36,408 bases of DNA from Streptomyces sp. ISL-11 (GTDB lineage Bacteria; Actinomycetota; Actinomycetes; Streptomycetales; Streptomycetaceae): positions 1-36,408 of the forward strand of contig NZ_JAGGOL010000137.1 of assembly GCF_018614525.1 (NCBI RefSeq), written 5' to 3'. Made by a program: the position numbers and the translations under genes. A model generated the notes under the pieces. The model was given only the letters and a program-made list of their open reading frames with translations, was not told where the DNA came from and did not search any database. Shown here piece after piece: positions 15,423 through 22,935 of the stretch (within the stretch, counting starts at the first letter, position 1; each line of letters opens with the position of its first letter).

Positions 15423-17966
15423 ATGTTCCGTACCGCCCTGCGCAATCTCCTCGCGCACAAAGCCAGGCTGATGATGACCGCCCTCGCGGTCCTCCTCGGC
15501 ACCGCCTTCGTCTCCGGCACGCTCGTCTTCAGCGACTCCGTCGGCAGCGCCTACCGCGACAAGACGGCCAGGAGCCTGGACGACGTCGCCGTCTCCGTGA
15601 CGGAGATCGGCCGTTCCAACACCGCGCCGGGCGAGGACCACCGGGTCCTCGACGAGCGGATGGTCGCCACCGTCCGCGCGCTGCCCGGCGTGACGTCCGT
15701 GCGTCCCTCGGTCAGTGGTGTCGCCACGGTCGCCGACAGGGACAACGACCCGGCGGGAAGCGAGTGGGGCAGCACCGCCGCCAACTACGTCGTCGGCAAG
15801 GACGGCAAGGACAGCCGGTACCCGCTGCTGAAGGGCCGGGGTCCGGCCGCCGCCGGCGAGATCGCCCTGGACGTGAAGACCGCCGGGAAGACGGGCGTCA
15901 AGGTCGGCGGCACCGTCCGGCTGGCCGTCGACGGCCCGGTGATGACGAAGAAGCTCGTCGGCATCGTCGAGACCGACGACCCGCGCGTGAGCGCGGGCGG
16001 CAGCCTGGCGCTGTTCGACACCCCGACGGCTCAGAAGCTCTTCGGCAAGCCGGGCCAGTTCGGCGAGCTCGTCGTCTCGGCCACCCCGGGCACCGACCAG
16101 AACGAGCTGACCCGCAAGGTCCGGGACGTCCTGCCGAAGGACGGCTTCAAGGCGCAGAGCGGCAAGCAGCTGGCGGCCGAGCAGTCCAAGCTCATCGACG
16201 AGCAGACCAGCTCGATCCGGAACACCTTCCTGGTCTTCGCGGGCATCTCGCTCTTCGTCGGCATCTTCATCATCGCCAACACCTTCACCATGCTCATCGC
16301 CCAGCGCAGCCGTGAGATCGCGCTGCTGCGCGCGGTCGGCGCCTCCCGCCGCCAGGTGGTGCGCTCGGTGATGATCGAGGCCGGGCTGCTGGGCCTGGTC
16401 GCCTCCGCCGTCGGCTTCGTGCTGGGTCTCGGCATCGCCACGGGCCTGTGGTCGGTGCTGAACTCCACCGGTGCCCCGCTGCCCGAGGGCCCGCTGGTCG
16501 TCGAGCCGACCGCCGCGCTGTCCGCCCTCGCCGTCGGTGTCGTCGTGACCGTGCTGGCCGCGTGGCTGCCCTCCCGCAAGGCCGCGAAGATCGCCCCCGT
16601 CGAGGCACTGTCGGCCGTGGACCAGGCGCCGGCCACCCGCGGCCTCGTCGTCCGCAACTCCATCGGCGGGGCCCTGACCGCGCTGGGCGTCGCCGTCATG
16701 CTGTACGTGTCGACCCTCCGCGACAGCGGTGGTCTGACGGCCGCCATGACGGGCTCGGCCCTGACCCTCGCGGGCGTCATCGTGCTGGCCCCGCTGCTCT
16801 CCCGCCCGTTCGTGAACCTCTTCGGCAGGCTCGCCGTCCGCGTCTTCGGCGTCAGCGGCAGGCTCGCCACCCGGAACGCGCTGCGCAACCCGCGCCGCAC
16901 GGCCGCCACCGCTTCCGCGCTGATGATCGGCCTGACCCTGATCACGGGTCTGACGGTGGCCGCGGTCTCCGCGAACCAGGGCGTGGACAAGATGGGCGCC
17001 CAGGATCTGACGGCCGACTACAAGGTCTCGTCGAACAGCTACCTCGGCCTCTCCCCCGACGTCGCCAAGAAGCTCGCCGAGCAGCCGGGCGTCGCCGCCT
17101 CGGTGCCGGTCCGGATGACCGGCTTCCAGTCGAAGGGCGAACCGGCGGGGCTCCGGGCGACGGACCTCTCCAAGCTCTCCCAGGTCACCGCCCTGAAGAT
17201 CACCGGCGGCTCGCTCACCGAGGTGCGCGGCACCGGCAGCGTCGCGGTGGCCGAGGGCTACGCGAAGCAGAACGGCCTGACGGTCGGCTCCGCCCTGCCC
17301 ATGGAGTTCTACGACGGCAAGAAGGCCACCCCGCGCGTCGTCGCCGTCTACGCCGACAACGACGTCCTCGCCGACGTCCTCGCCACCCCGGCCCTCGTGG
17401 ACCCGCACCTGGAGAAGGTCCGCGACGACGAGGTGCTGATCAAGGCCGCCCCCGGCCGGGCGAGCGGCCTGCCCGGCAAGATCAAGGAGACCCTGGGCGG
17501 CAACCCGATCATCAAGGTCCGGAGCCAGGACGACCTTCGCCGCTCCGAGGCGGGCAGCATCGACGACATCCTCTACCTGATGTACGGGCTGCTGGGCATG
17601 GCCGTCGTCATCGCGGTCATCGGTGTCGTTAACACCCTCGCCATGTCGGTCTTCGAGCGGACCCGCGAGATCGGGATGCTGCGCGCGATCGGCCTGGCCC
17701 GCACCGGGATCAAGCAGATGGTGCGGCTGGAGTCCGTGATGATCTCGTTGTTCGGCGCGGTGCTCGGCGTCGGCGTGGGCATCTTCCTCGCCTGGTCCGG
17801 CGGCCACCTGCTGCGGTCCTCGTTCCCGCAGTACGAGATGGTCGTGCCGTGGGCCCGGATCGGCCTGTTCCTGCTGCTGGCCCTCGTCGTGGGCGTCCTG
17901 GCCGCGGTCTGGCCGGCCCGCAGGGCGGCGAAGCTGAACACGCTGGAGTCGATCGGGGCACAGTGA
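15423..17966 (+). CDS. FtsX/MacB-type ABC transporter permease, duplicated
   Basis: Predicted membrane partner of the upstream ATPase, 847 residues. It is an internal duplication, each half having an N-terminal helix, an extracytoplasmic MacB-like domain and an FtsX domain. Half one starts MFRTALRNLLAHKARLMM; its FtsX part (about 280-400) has EIALLRAVGASRRQVVRSVM. Half two starts near residue 480 (ATRNALRNPRRTAATASALM) and ends with EIGMLRAIGLARTGIKQMVR and a final helix FLLLALVVGVLAAVWPARRAA. The repeated LRA[VI]G motif marks the two coupling helices. ATG 15423 follows AGGA at six bases; the 226-base gap from the ATPase is unusually long for such a pair. Three hairpins follow the stop. Confidence 0.93.
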   Translation: MFRTALRNLLAHKARLMMTALAVLLGTAFVSGTLVFSDSVGSAYRDKTARSLDDVAVSVTEIGRSNTAPGEDHRVLDERMVATVRALPGVTSVRPSVSGVATVADRDNDPAGSEWGSTAANYVVGKDGKDSRYPLLKGRGPAAAGEIALDVKTAGKTGVKVGGTVRLAVDGPVMTKKLVGIVETDDPRVSAGGSLALFDTPTAQKLFGKPGQFGELVVSATPGTDQNELTRKVRDVLPKDGFKAQSGKQLAAEQSKLIDEQTSSIRNTFLVFAGISLFVGIFIIANTFTMLIAQRSREIALLRAVGASRRQVVRSVMIEAGLLGLVASAVGFVLGLGIATGLWSVLNSTGAPLPEGPLVVEPTAALSALAVGVVVTVLAAWLPSRKAAKIAPVEALSAVDQAPATRGLVVRNSIGGALTALGVAVMLYVSTLRDSGGLTAAMTGSALTLAGVIVLAPLLSRPFVNLFGRLAVRVFGVSGRLATRNALRNPRRTAATASALMIGLTLITGLTVAAVSANQGVDKMGAQDLTADYKVSSNSYLGLSPDVAKKLAEQPGVAASVPVRMTGFQSKGEPAGLRATDLSKLSQVTALKITGGSLTEVRGTGSVAVAEGYAKQNGLTVGSALPMEFYDGKKATPRVVAVYADNDVLADVLATPALVDPHLEKVRDDEVLIKAAPGRASGLPGKIKETLGGNPIIKVRSQDDLRRSEAGSIDDILYLMYGLLGMAVVIAVIGVVNTLAMSVFERTREIGMLRAIGLARTGIKQMVRLESVMISLFGAVLGVGVGIFLAWSGGHLLRSSFPQYEMVVPWARIGLFLLLALVVGVLAAVWPARRAAKLNTLESIGAQ

Positions 17967-17976
17967 CGCCTGCGGC

Positions 17977-18007
17977 GGGCCGGCCCTCTTCACGGAGGAG
18001 CCGGCCC
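17977..18007. terminator. First of three hairpins between permease and pfkA
   Basis: GGGCCGGC-CCTC (17977-17988) pairs with GAGG-(A)-GCCGGCCC (17995-18007) with one bulged base. It starts 10 bases after the permease stop. Confidence 0.75.
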
Positions 18008-18011
18008 GTCG

Positions 18012-18063
18012 GTACGAGAACGCCGGACGGACTGGAGATCCAGCCCGTCCGGCGTTCTCGTAC
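18012..18063. terminator. Second, very long hairpin between permease and pfkA
   Basis: A perfect 19-bp inverted repeat (18012-18030 with 18045-18063; left arm begins GTACGAGAACGCC), whose 14-base loop itself contains CTGG-AGAT-CCAG. The right arm carries CAGCCCGTCCGGCG, a core shared with the repeats at 7675 and 24497. Bidirectional between convergent genes. Confidence 0.85.
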
Positions 18064-18070
18064 AAGGGGG

Positions 18071-18092
18071 TTCAAGGGGCTCGCCCCTTGAA
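18071..18092. terminator. Third hairpin, adjacent to the pfkA stop
   Basis: TTCAAGGGGC (18071-18080) and GCCCCTTGAA (18083-18092) are perfectly complementary; with a 4-base loop the stem is 9 bp. It ends nine bases from the pfkA stop codon. Confidence 0.7.
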
Positions 18093-18101
18093 GGGCCGCC
18101 C

Positions 18102-19127
18102 TCAGAAGACCGACTCGGCCTCGTCCATCCGGTTCTCCGGCACCCGCTTGAGCTCGGTGACCGCGTCGGCGAGCGGCACCATCTTGACGTCCGTGCCGCG
18201 CAGCGCGGTCATCCGGCCGAAGTCGCCCCGGTGGGCGGCCTCCACCGCGTGCCAGCCGAAGCGGGTGGCCAGGACACGGTCGTACGCGGTGGGCGTGCCG
18301 CCGCGCTGGACGTGGCCGAGGATGACCGGGCGGGCCTCCTTGCCGAGGCGCCGCTCCAGCTCGGTGGCGAGCTTGGTGCCGATGCCGGCGAACCGCTCGT
18401 GACCGAACTGGTCTATGGCGCCCTTCTTGTAGTCCATCGAACCCTCGGCCGGGTGTGCACCCTCGGCGACACAGATCACGGCGAACTTCTTGCCACGGGA
18501 GAAGCGCTCCTCGACCATCGACACCAGGTCGGCGACGTCGAAGGGGCGCTCCGGCAGGCAGATGCCGTGGGCGCCGCCGGCCATGCCGGACTCCAGGGCG
18601 ATCCAGCCGGCGTGGCGGCCCATGACCTCGACGACCATGACGCGCTGGTGCGACTCGGCGGTGGTCTTCAGCCGGTCGATGGCCTCGGTGGCGACGCCGA
18701 CGGCGGTGTCGAAACCGAAGGTGCGGTCCGTGGAGGAGATGTCGTTGTCGATGGTCTTCGGCACACCGACGACCGGCATGCCGGCGTCGGAGAGCATCCG
18801 GGCGGCGGTCAGCGTGCCCTCGCCGCCGATGGGAATGAGGACGTCGATGCCGTACTCGCGGGAGAAGTCCTGGGCGCTGTCGCACGCCTCGCGCAGCCGG
18901 GCGCGCTCCAGACGGGCGGAGCCGAGGATCGTGCCGCCGCGGGCCAGGATGCCGCTCACGGCGTCGAGGTCGAGCTTGCGGAAGCGGCCGTCGAGCAGGC
19001 CCTTGAAGCCGTCCTCGAAACCGATCACCTCGTCGTTGTGGCCGACGACCGCGCGGTGCACCACCGAACGGATGACAGCGTTGAGGCCGGGGCAGTCGCC
19101 GCCTGCGGTGAGGACTCCGATGCGCAT
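18102..19127 (-). CDS. pfkA: ATP-dependent 6-phosphofructokinase
   Basis: Phosphorylates fructose 6-phosphate to fructose 1,6-bisphosphate, the committing step of glycolysis; 341 residues, cytosolic. The N-terminus is MRIGVLTAGGDCPGLN. GGEGT at 101-105 sits where ATP enzymes have GGDGS; glycine at the fourth position (not aspartate as in PPi enzymes such as GGEDT) indicates ATP use. The catalytic loop is TIDNDI (125-130, D127 as base), followed by the substrate motif MGRHAGWIALESG and the C-terminal GHVQRGGTPTAYDRVLATRFG. The start ATG has AGGAGA nine bases upstream. It is divergent from pta across a 353-base gap. From memory, the S. coelicolor orthologue is an ATP enzyme inhibited by phosphoenolpyruvate; regulation here was not tested. 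Confidence 0.96.
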   Translation of the reverse strand: MRIGVLTAGGDCPGLNAVIRSVVHRAVVGHNDEVIGFEDGFKGLLDGRFRKLDLDAVSGILARGGTILGSARLERARLREACDSAQDFSREYGIDVLIPIGGEGTLTAARMLSDAGMPVVGVPKTIDNDISSTDRTFGFDTAVGVATEAIDRLKTTAESHQRVMVVEVMGRHAGWIALESGMAGGAHGICLPERPFDVADLVSMVEERFSRGKKFAVICVAEGAHPAEGSMDYKKGAIDQFGHERFAGIGTKLATELERRLGKEARPVILGHVQRGGTPTAYDRVLATRFGWHAVEAAHRGDFGRMTALRGTDVKMVPLADAVTELKRVPENRMDEAESVF

Positions 19128-19480
19128 CTGGCTGTGTCTCCTGCTCGCTACTGGTACATGTGAGCCGAACCGATTGTTTCACGGGACGGGGGGTAGTTCC
19201 GCACCCCCATGGAACAGCAGCCGCACGGCAGCCGCACAGCGGCCACCCTCCGGCTGACGAGCGCCTTAGCCACAGGCGCAGGTATTGTCAAGAGGGCAAG
19301 GCCACCATAACGGGTAATTTTTGCCCCGTATGGGCGGTCGTGTGAACACCGCGGAAACGGTCGCCGCACCACCGCACGGGCACCGCACGGGCCACCGCAC
19401 GAACCGACCGCACGGACCGACCGCATGAACGACCGCACGAACAACCGCATGAACACGGCGATGGAACAAGGAGAGCACGC
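19128..19480. promoter_or_regulatory. Divergent pfkA-pta intergenic region
   Basis: 353 bases without a gene. AT-richer stretches at 19280-19330 contain TTGTCA (19285-19290) and CATAAC (19306-19311, 15-base spacer), a weak promoter candidate towards pta. An imperfect dyad CCATAACGGG (19305-19314) / CCCGTATGG (19325-19333) follows; it could be an operator or leader hairpin. The last 110 bases hold tandem repeats and then the Shine-Dalgarno AAGGAGAG (19468-19475). No pfkA promoter was convincing. Confidence 0.4.
19371..19455 (+). repeat. Seven tandem 11-13 base units in the pta leader
   Basis: Units beginning ACCGCA(C/T)G start at 19371, 19382, 19394, 19407, 19420, 19432 and 19444, e.g. ACCGCACGGGC, ACCGCACGAACCG, ACCGCATGAACA. 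The array ends 25 bases before the pta GTG. Units are too short and variable for CRISPR. A role in translation or regulation is possible but unproven. Confidence 0.8.
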
Positions 19481-21562
19481 GTGACGCGCAGCGTGTACGT
19501 GACCGGGACCGACCGGGGCGACGGCCGCCAGGTCATCGAGCTGGGAGTCATGGAACTCCTCACTCGCCACGTGGACCGGGTGGGTGTCTTCCGCCCGCTG
19601 GTGCACGGCGACGGCCCGGACCGTCTCTTCGACCTCCTGCGCTCGCGCTACCGGCTGAGCCAGTCGCCGGAGACGGTCTACGGCCTCAGCTACGGCGAGG
19701 CGTCCGCCCTCCAGGCCGAGCGGGGCACGGACGAGCTGGTGTCGACGCTCGTCGAGCGGTTCCTGGCCGTCGCCCGCGAGCACGAGTACGTGCTGGTCCT
19801 CGGCACCGACTACGCCGCCACCAACCTCCCCGACGAGCTCGCCCTCAACGCGCGCCTGGCGAACGAGTTCGGCGCCTTCGTCATCCCCGTCGTCGGCGGC
19901 CAGGAGCAGGCGGCCGAGGCCGTCCGCTCCGAGGCCCGCAACGCCTACCGCGCCTACGAGGCGCTGGGCTGCGACGTCGTCGCCCTCGTCGTCAACCGCG
20001 TGGCACCGGCCGACCGTACGGCCGTCGCCGAGCGGCTCGGCGCGAGCCTGCCCGTCCCCTGCTACGCGCTCCCCGAGGACGCCTCGCTCTCCGCGCCGAC
20101 CATCGCGCAGATCGTCCGCCAGCTGGGCGCCGAGGTGCTCCTCGGTGACGACGCCGGCCTCAACCGCGACGTCCGCGACTTCGTCTTCGGCGGCGCGATG
20201 CTGCCGGCGTTCCTGCCCGCCCTGACCGAAGGCTGCCTGGTGGTGACCCCGGGCGACCGCACGGACCTGATCATCGGTGCGCTGGCCGCGCACAGCGCGG
20301 GCGCGCCGCCCATCGCGGGTGTGCTGCTGACCCTGGACGAGCGGCCGGGCCCGGACATCCTGGCGCTCGCGGGCCGGCTGGCCCCGGGCACGCCGGTGAT
20401 CTCGGTGCCGGGCGGTTCCTTCCCGACCGCCGCCGAGCTCTTCGCGGTCGAGGGCAAGCTCAACGCCGCCTCGCCGCGCAAGTCCGAGACGGCCCTCGGC
20501 CTCTTCGAACGCCACGTGGACACCGCCGAGCTGACGAACCGCATCTCCGTGGCCCGCTCCAGCCGCGTCACGCCGATGATGTTCGAGCACGAGCTGATCG
20601 AACGCTCCCGCTCCGGCCGCCGCCGCGTGGTGCTCCCCGAGGGCACCGAGGAGCGCGTGCTGCGCGCGGCGGACGTGCTGCTGCGCCGCGACGTCTGCGA
20701 TCTCACCCTGCTGGGCGACGAGGACGCGATCCACAAGCGCGCCGGCGAGCTGGGCATCGACCTGGCCGCGGCGCAGCTCATCGACCCGCAGACCGCGCCG
20801 CTGCGCGAGCGCTTCGCCGAGCTGTACGCGAAGGCGCGCGCCCACAAGGGCATGACCGTCGAGCTGGCGCACGACGTCGTCGCCGACGTCTCCTACTTCG
20901 GCACCCTGATGGTCCAGGAGGGCTTGGCCGACGGCATGGTCTCCGGCGCGGTGCACTCCACCGCCGCCACGATCCGCCCGGCCTTCGAGATCATCAAGAC
21001 GGCGCCCGGCGCGCAGATCGTCTCCTCGGTCTTCTTCATGTGCCTGGCCGACCGGGTCCTCGTCTACGGCGACTGCGCGGTCAACCCGGACCCGAACGCC
21101 GAGCAGCTCGCGGACATCGCCATCCAGTCCGCGGCGACCGCCGCCCAGTTCGGTGTGGAGCCGCGCATCGCGATGCTGTCGTACTCCACCGGCACCTCCG
21201 GCTCCGGCGCGGACGTCGACAAGGTGCGCAAGGCCACCGAGCTCGTCCGCGAGCGCCGCCCGGACCTGCTGGTCGAGGGTCCGATCCAGTACGACGCCGC
21301 CGTGGACGCCGCCGTCGCGGCGACCAAGCTCCCCGGCTCCGAGGTCGCGGGCAAGGCCACCGTGCTGGTCTTCCCGGACCTCAACACCGGCAACAACACC
21401 TACAAGGCCGTGCAGCGCTCGGCCGGAGCGGTCGCAGTCGGCCCGGTCCTGCAGGGCCTGCGCAAGCCCGTCAACGACCTCTCGCGCGGCGCGCTGGTCC
21501 AGGACATCGTGAACACCGTCGCCATCACCGCCATCCAGGCGCAGGGCGAGCAGCGCCCCTGA
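19481..21562 (+). CDS. pta: Phosphate acetyltransferase
   Basis: Interconverts acetyl-CoA plus phosphate with acetyl phosphate plus CoA; 693 residues, the long bacterial form. The N-terminal domain (1-220, SVYVTGTDRGDGRQVIELGV) is BioD/P-loop-like but lacks a full Walker A lysine motif. A central DRTGG-type domain lies at about 220-340, and the catalytic PTA domain at about 365-690. The latter contains DGMVSGAVHSTAATIRPAF, SSVFFMCLADRVLVYGDCAV, MLSYSTGTSGSG and FPDLNTGNNTYKAVQRSAGA. The GTG start has AAGGAGAG five bases upstream. ackA follows after 89 bases, with a large inverted repeat between. Together they make acetate and ATP during overflow, or activate acetate. Confidence 0.96.
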   Translation: MTRSVYVTGTDRGDGRQVIELGVMELLTRHVDRVGVFRPLVHGDGPDRLFDLLRSRYRLSQSPETVYGLSYGEASALQAERGTDELVSTLVERFLAVAREHEYVLVLGTDYAATNLPDELALNARLANEFGAFVIPVVGGQEQAAEAVRSEARNAYRAYEALGCDVVALVVNRVAPADRTAVAERLGASLPVPCYALPEDASLSAPTIAQIVRQLGAEVLLGDDAGLNRDVRDFVFGGAMLPAFLPALTEGCLVVTPGDRTDLIIGALAAHSAGAPPIAGVLLTLDERPGPDILALAGRLAPGTPVISVPGGSFPTAAELFAVEGKLNAASPRKSETALGLFERHVDTAELTNRISVARSSRVTPMMFEHELIERSRSGRRRVVLPEGTEERVLRAADVLLRRDVCDLTLLGDEDAIHKRAGELGIDLAAAQLIDPQTAPLRERFAELYAKARAHKGMTVELAHDVVADVSYFGTLMVQEGLADGMVSGAVHSTAATIRPAFEIIKTAPGAQIVSSVFFMCLADRVLVYGDCAVNPDPNAEQLADIAIQSAATAAQFGVEPRIAMLSYSTGTSGSGADVDKVRKATELVRERRPDLLVEGPIQYDAAVDAAVAATKLPGSEVAGKATVLVFPDLNTGNNTYKAVQRSAGAVAVGPVLQGLRKPVNDLSRGALVQDIVNTVAITAIQAQGEQRP

Positions 21563-21564
21563 CG

Positions 21565-21606
21565 CCCGTACGGCCGTACGGGAACCACCCGGTCCCGTAC
21601 GGCCGT
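21565..21606 (+). promoter_or_regulatory. Pta-ackA intercistronic palindromes with alternative folds
   Basis: CCCGTACGGCCGTACGGG (21565-21582) is a perfect 18-base palindrome. ACGGCCGTACGGGA (21570-21583) also pairs perfectly with TCCCGTACGGCCGT (21593-21606), a 14-bp stem with a 9-base loop. The two folds are mutually exclusive. It could act as a partial terminator, a message-processing site or a protein binding site. No T tract. Confidence 0.65.
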
Positions 21607-21651
21607 CTCCCGTTGCCCCACGAGAACCGCACCCGACCCGGAAAGCCCTTC

Positions 21652-22863
21652 ATGACTGCCAACCCCACCCGCGTCCTCGTCCTCAACTCCGGCTCGTCCT
21701 CGGTCAAGTACCAGCTGCTCGACATGGCCGACGGCGCCCGGCTGGCCGTCGGCCTGGTCGAGCGGATCGGTGAGGAGACCTCCCGTCTGGCCCACACCCC
21801 GCTCGCGACGGGCGGTGACAAGCGCGAGAAGGAGGCGCCCATCGCCGACCACGAGGCCGCGCTGAAGGCCGTGGCCGGCGAGCTGGCCGCGGACGGGCTG
21901 GGCCTGGACTCCCCGGAGCTGGCCGCGATCGGGCACCGGGTCGTGCACGGCGGGCTGAGGTTCACCGAGCCGACCGTGATCACGGACGAGGTGATCGCCG
22001 AGATCGAGCGGCTGGTCCCCGTCGCGCCGCTGCACAACCCCGCCAACATCACCGGCATCAGGACCGCCCAGGCCCTGCGCCCGGACCTGCCGCAGGTGGC
22101 GGTCTTCGACACCGCCTTCCACACGACGATGCCCGAGTCGGCCGCGCGCTACGCGATCGACGTCGAGACGGCCGACGCGCACCGGATCCGCCGCTACGGC
22201 TTCCACGGCACCTCGCACGCCTACGTCTCCCGCGAGACCGCGAAGCTGCTCGGCAAGGACCCCTCCGAGGTCAACGTCATCGTCCTGCACCTGGGCAACG
22301 GCGCCTCGGCCTCGGCCGTGCGCGGCGGCCGCTGCGTGGACACCTCGATGGGCCTGACCCCGCTGGAGGGCCTGGTCATGGGCACCCGTTCGGGTGACCT
22401 CGATCCGGCGGTCATCTTCCACCTGGCCCGCGTCGCCGGCCTGTCCGTCGACGAGATCGACTCGCTCCTCAACAAGAAGAGCGGTCTGATCGGTCTGTGC
22501 GGCGACAACGACATGCGCGAGATCCGCCGGCGCATCGACGCGGGCGACGAGCGGGCCGCCCTGGCCTTCGACATCTACGTGCACCGGCTGAAGAAGTACA
22601 TCGGCGCCTACTACGCCGTCCTCGGCAGGGTCGACGCGATCGCCTTCACCGCCGGTGTGGGCGAGAACGCCGCCCCGGTGCGGGAGGCGGCCGTCGCGGG
22701 CCTGGAGGGGCTGGGCCTGGCCGTGGACGCCGGTCGCAACGCCGTACGGGCCGACGAGCCGCGGCTGATCTCCCCCGACTCCGCCCGGGTCGCGGTCGCC
22801 GTGGTGCCCACCGACGAGGAGCTGGAGATCGCCACCCAGACGTACGCCCTGGTCAGCGCTTGA
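21652..22863 (+). CDS. ackA: Acetate kinase
   Basis: Converts acetyl phosphate and ADP to acetate and ATP, or the reverse; 403 residues, cytosolic, ASKHA fold. Motifs in order: VLVLNSGSSSVKYQL (N-terminal phosphate loop), AIGHRVVHGG, VFDTAFHTTMP, RRYGFHGTSHAYVS with the catalytic histidine, VIVLHLGNGASASAV, TPLEGLVMGTRSGDLDP with the catalytic arginine, and TAGVGENA near the C-terminus. ATG 21652 has GGAAAG six bases upstream. It is second in a pta-ackA operon and followed by pyk after 72 bases, though pyk appears to have its own promoter. Confidence 0.97.
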   Translation: MTANPTRVLVLNSGSSSVKYQLLDMADGARLAVGLVERIGEETSRLAHTPLATGGDKREKEAPIADHEAALKAVAGELAADGLGLDSPELAAIGHRVVHGGLRFTEPTVITDEVIAEIERLVPVAPLHNPANITGIRTAQALRPDLPQVAVFDTAFHTTMPESAARYAIDVETADAHRIRRYGFHGTSHAYVSRETAKLLGKDPSEVNVIVLHLGNGASASAVRGGRCVDTSMGLTPLEGLVMGTRSGDLDPAVIFHLARVAGLSVDEIDSLLNKKSGLIGLCGDNDMREIRRRIDAGDERAALAFDIYVHRLKKYIGAYYAVLGRVDAIAFTAGVGENAAPVREAAVAGLEGLGLAVDAGRNAVRADEPRLISPDSARVAVAVVPTDEELEIATQTYALVSA

Positions 22864-22900
22864 TCACCGATCGCCCCGGTCCTTTCCCACAGCGCGAATA

Positions 22901-22928
22901 TTCCGCTCCGAAACAAACCCGATAGGAT
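22901..22928 (+). promoter_or_regulatory. Candidate pyk promoter giving a leaderless message
   Basis: TAGGAT (22923-22928) matches the Streptomyces -10 consensus and ends seven bases before the pyk ATG. TTCCGC (22901-22906) is a weak -35 with a 16-base spacer. No Shine-Dalgarno lies before the ATG, so transcription should start at or next to it. Confidence 0.6.
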
Positions 22929-22935
22929 CTGCCCC

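Noticed and set aside
15390..18065. An 891-codon open frame antisense to the FtsX-type permease
   Set aside because: His/Gln/Gly/Arg-rich shadow of a clear membrane protein; no family features.
19371..19455. CRISPR array in the pta leader
   Set aside because: Units are only 11-13 bases and contiguous, with no spacers and no cas genes nearby.
19148..20956. A 602-codon open frame antisense to pta and its leader
   Set aside because: Shadow of the pta coding frame; the upstream part reads the leader repeats.
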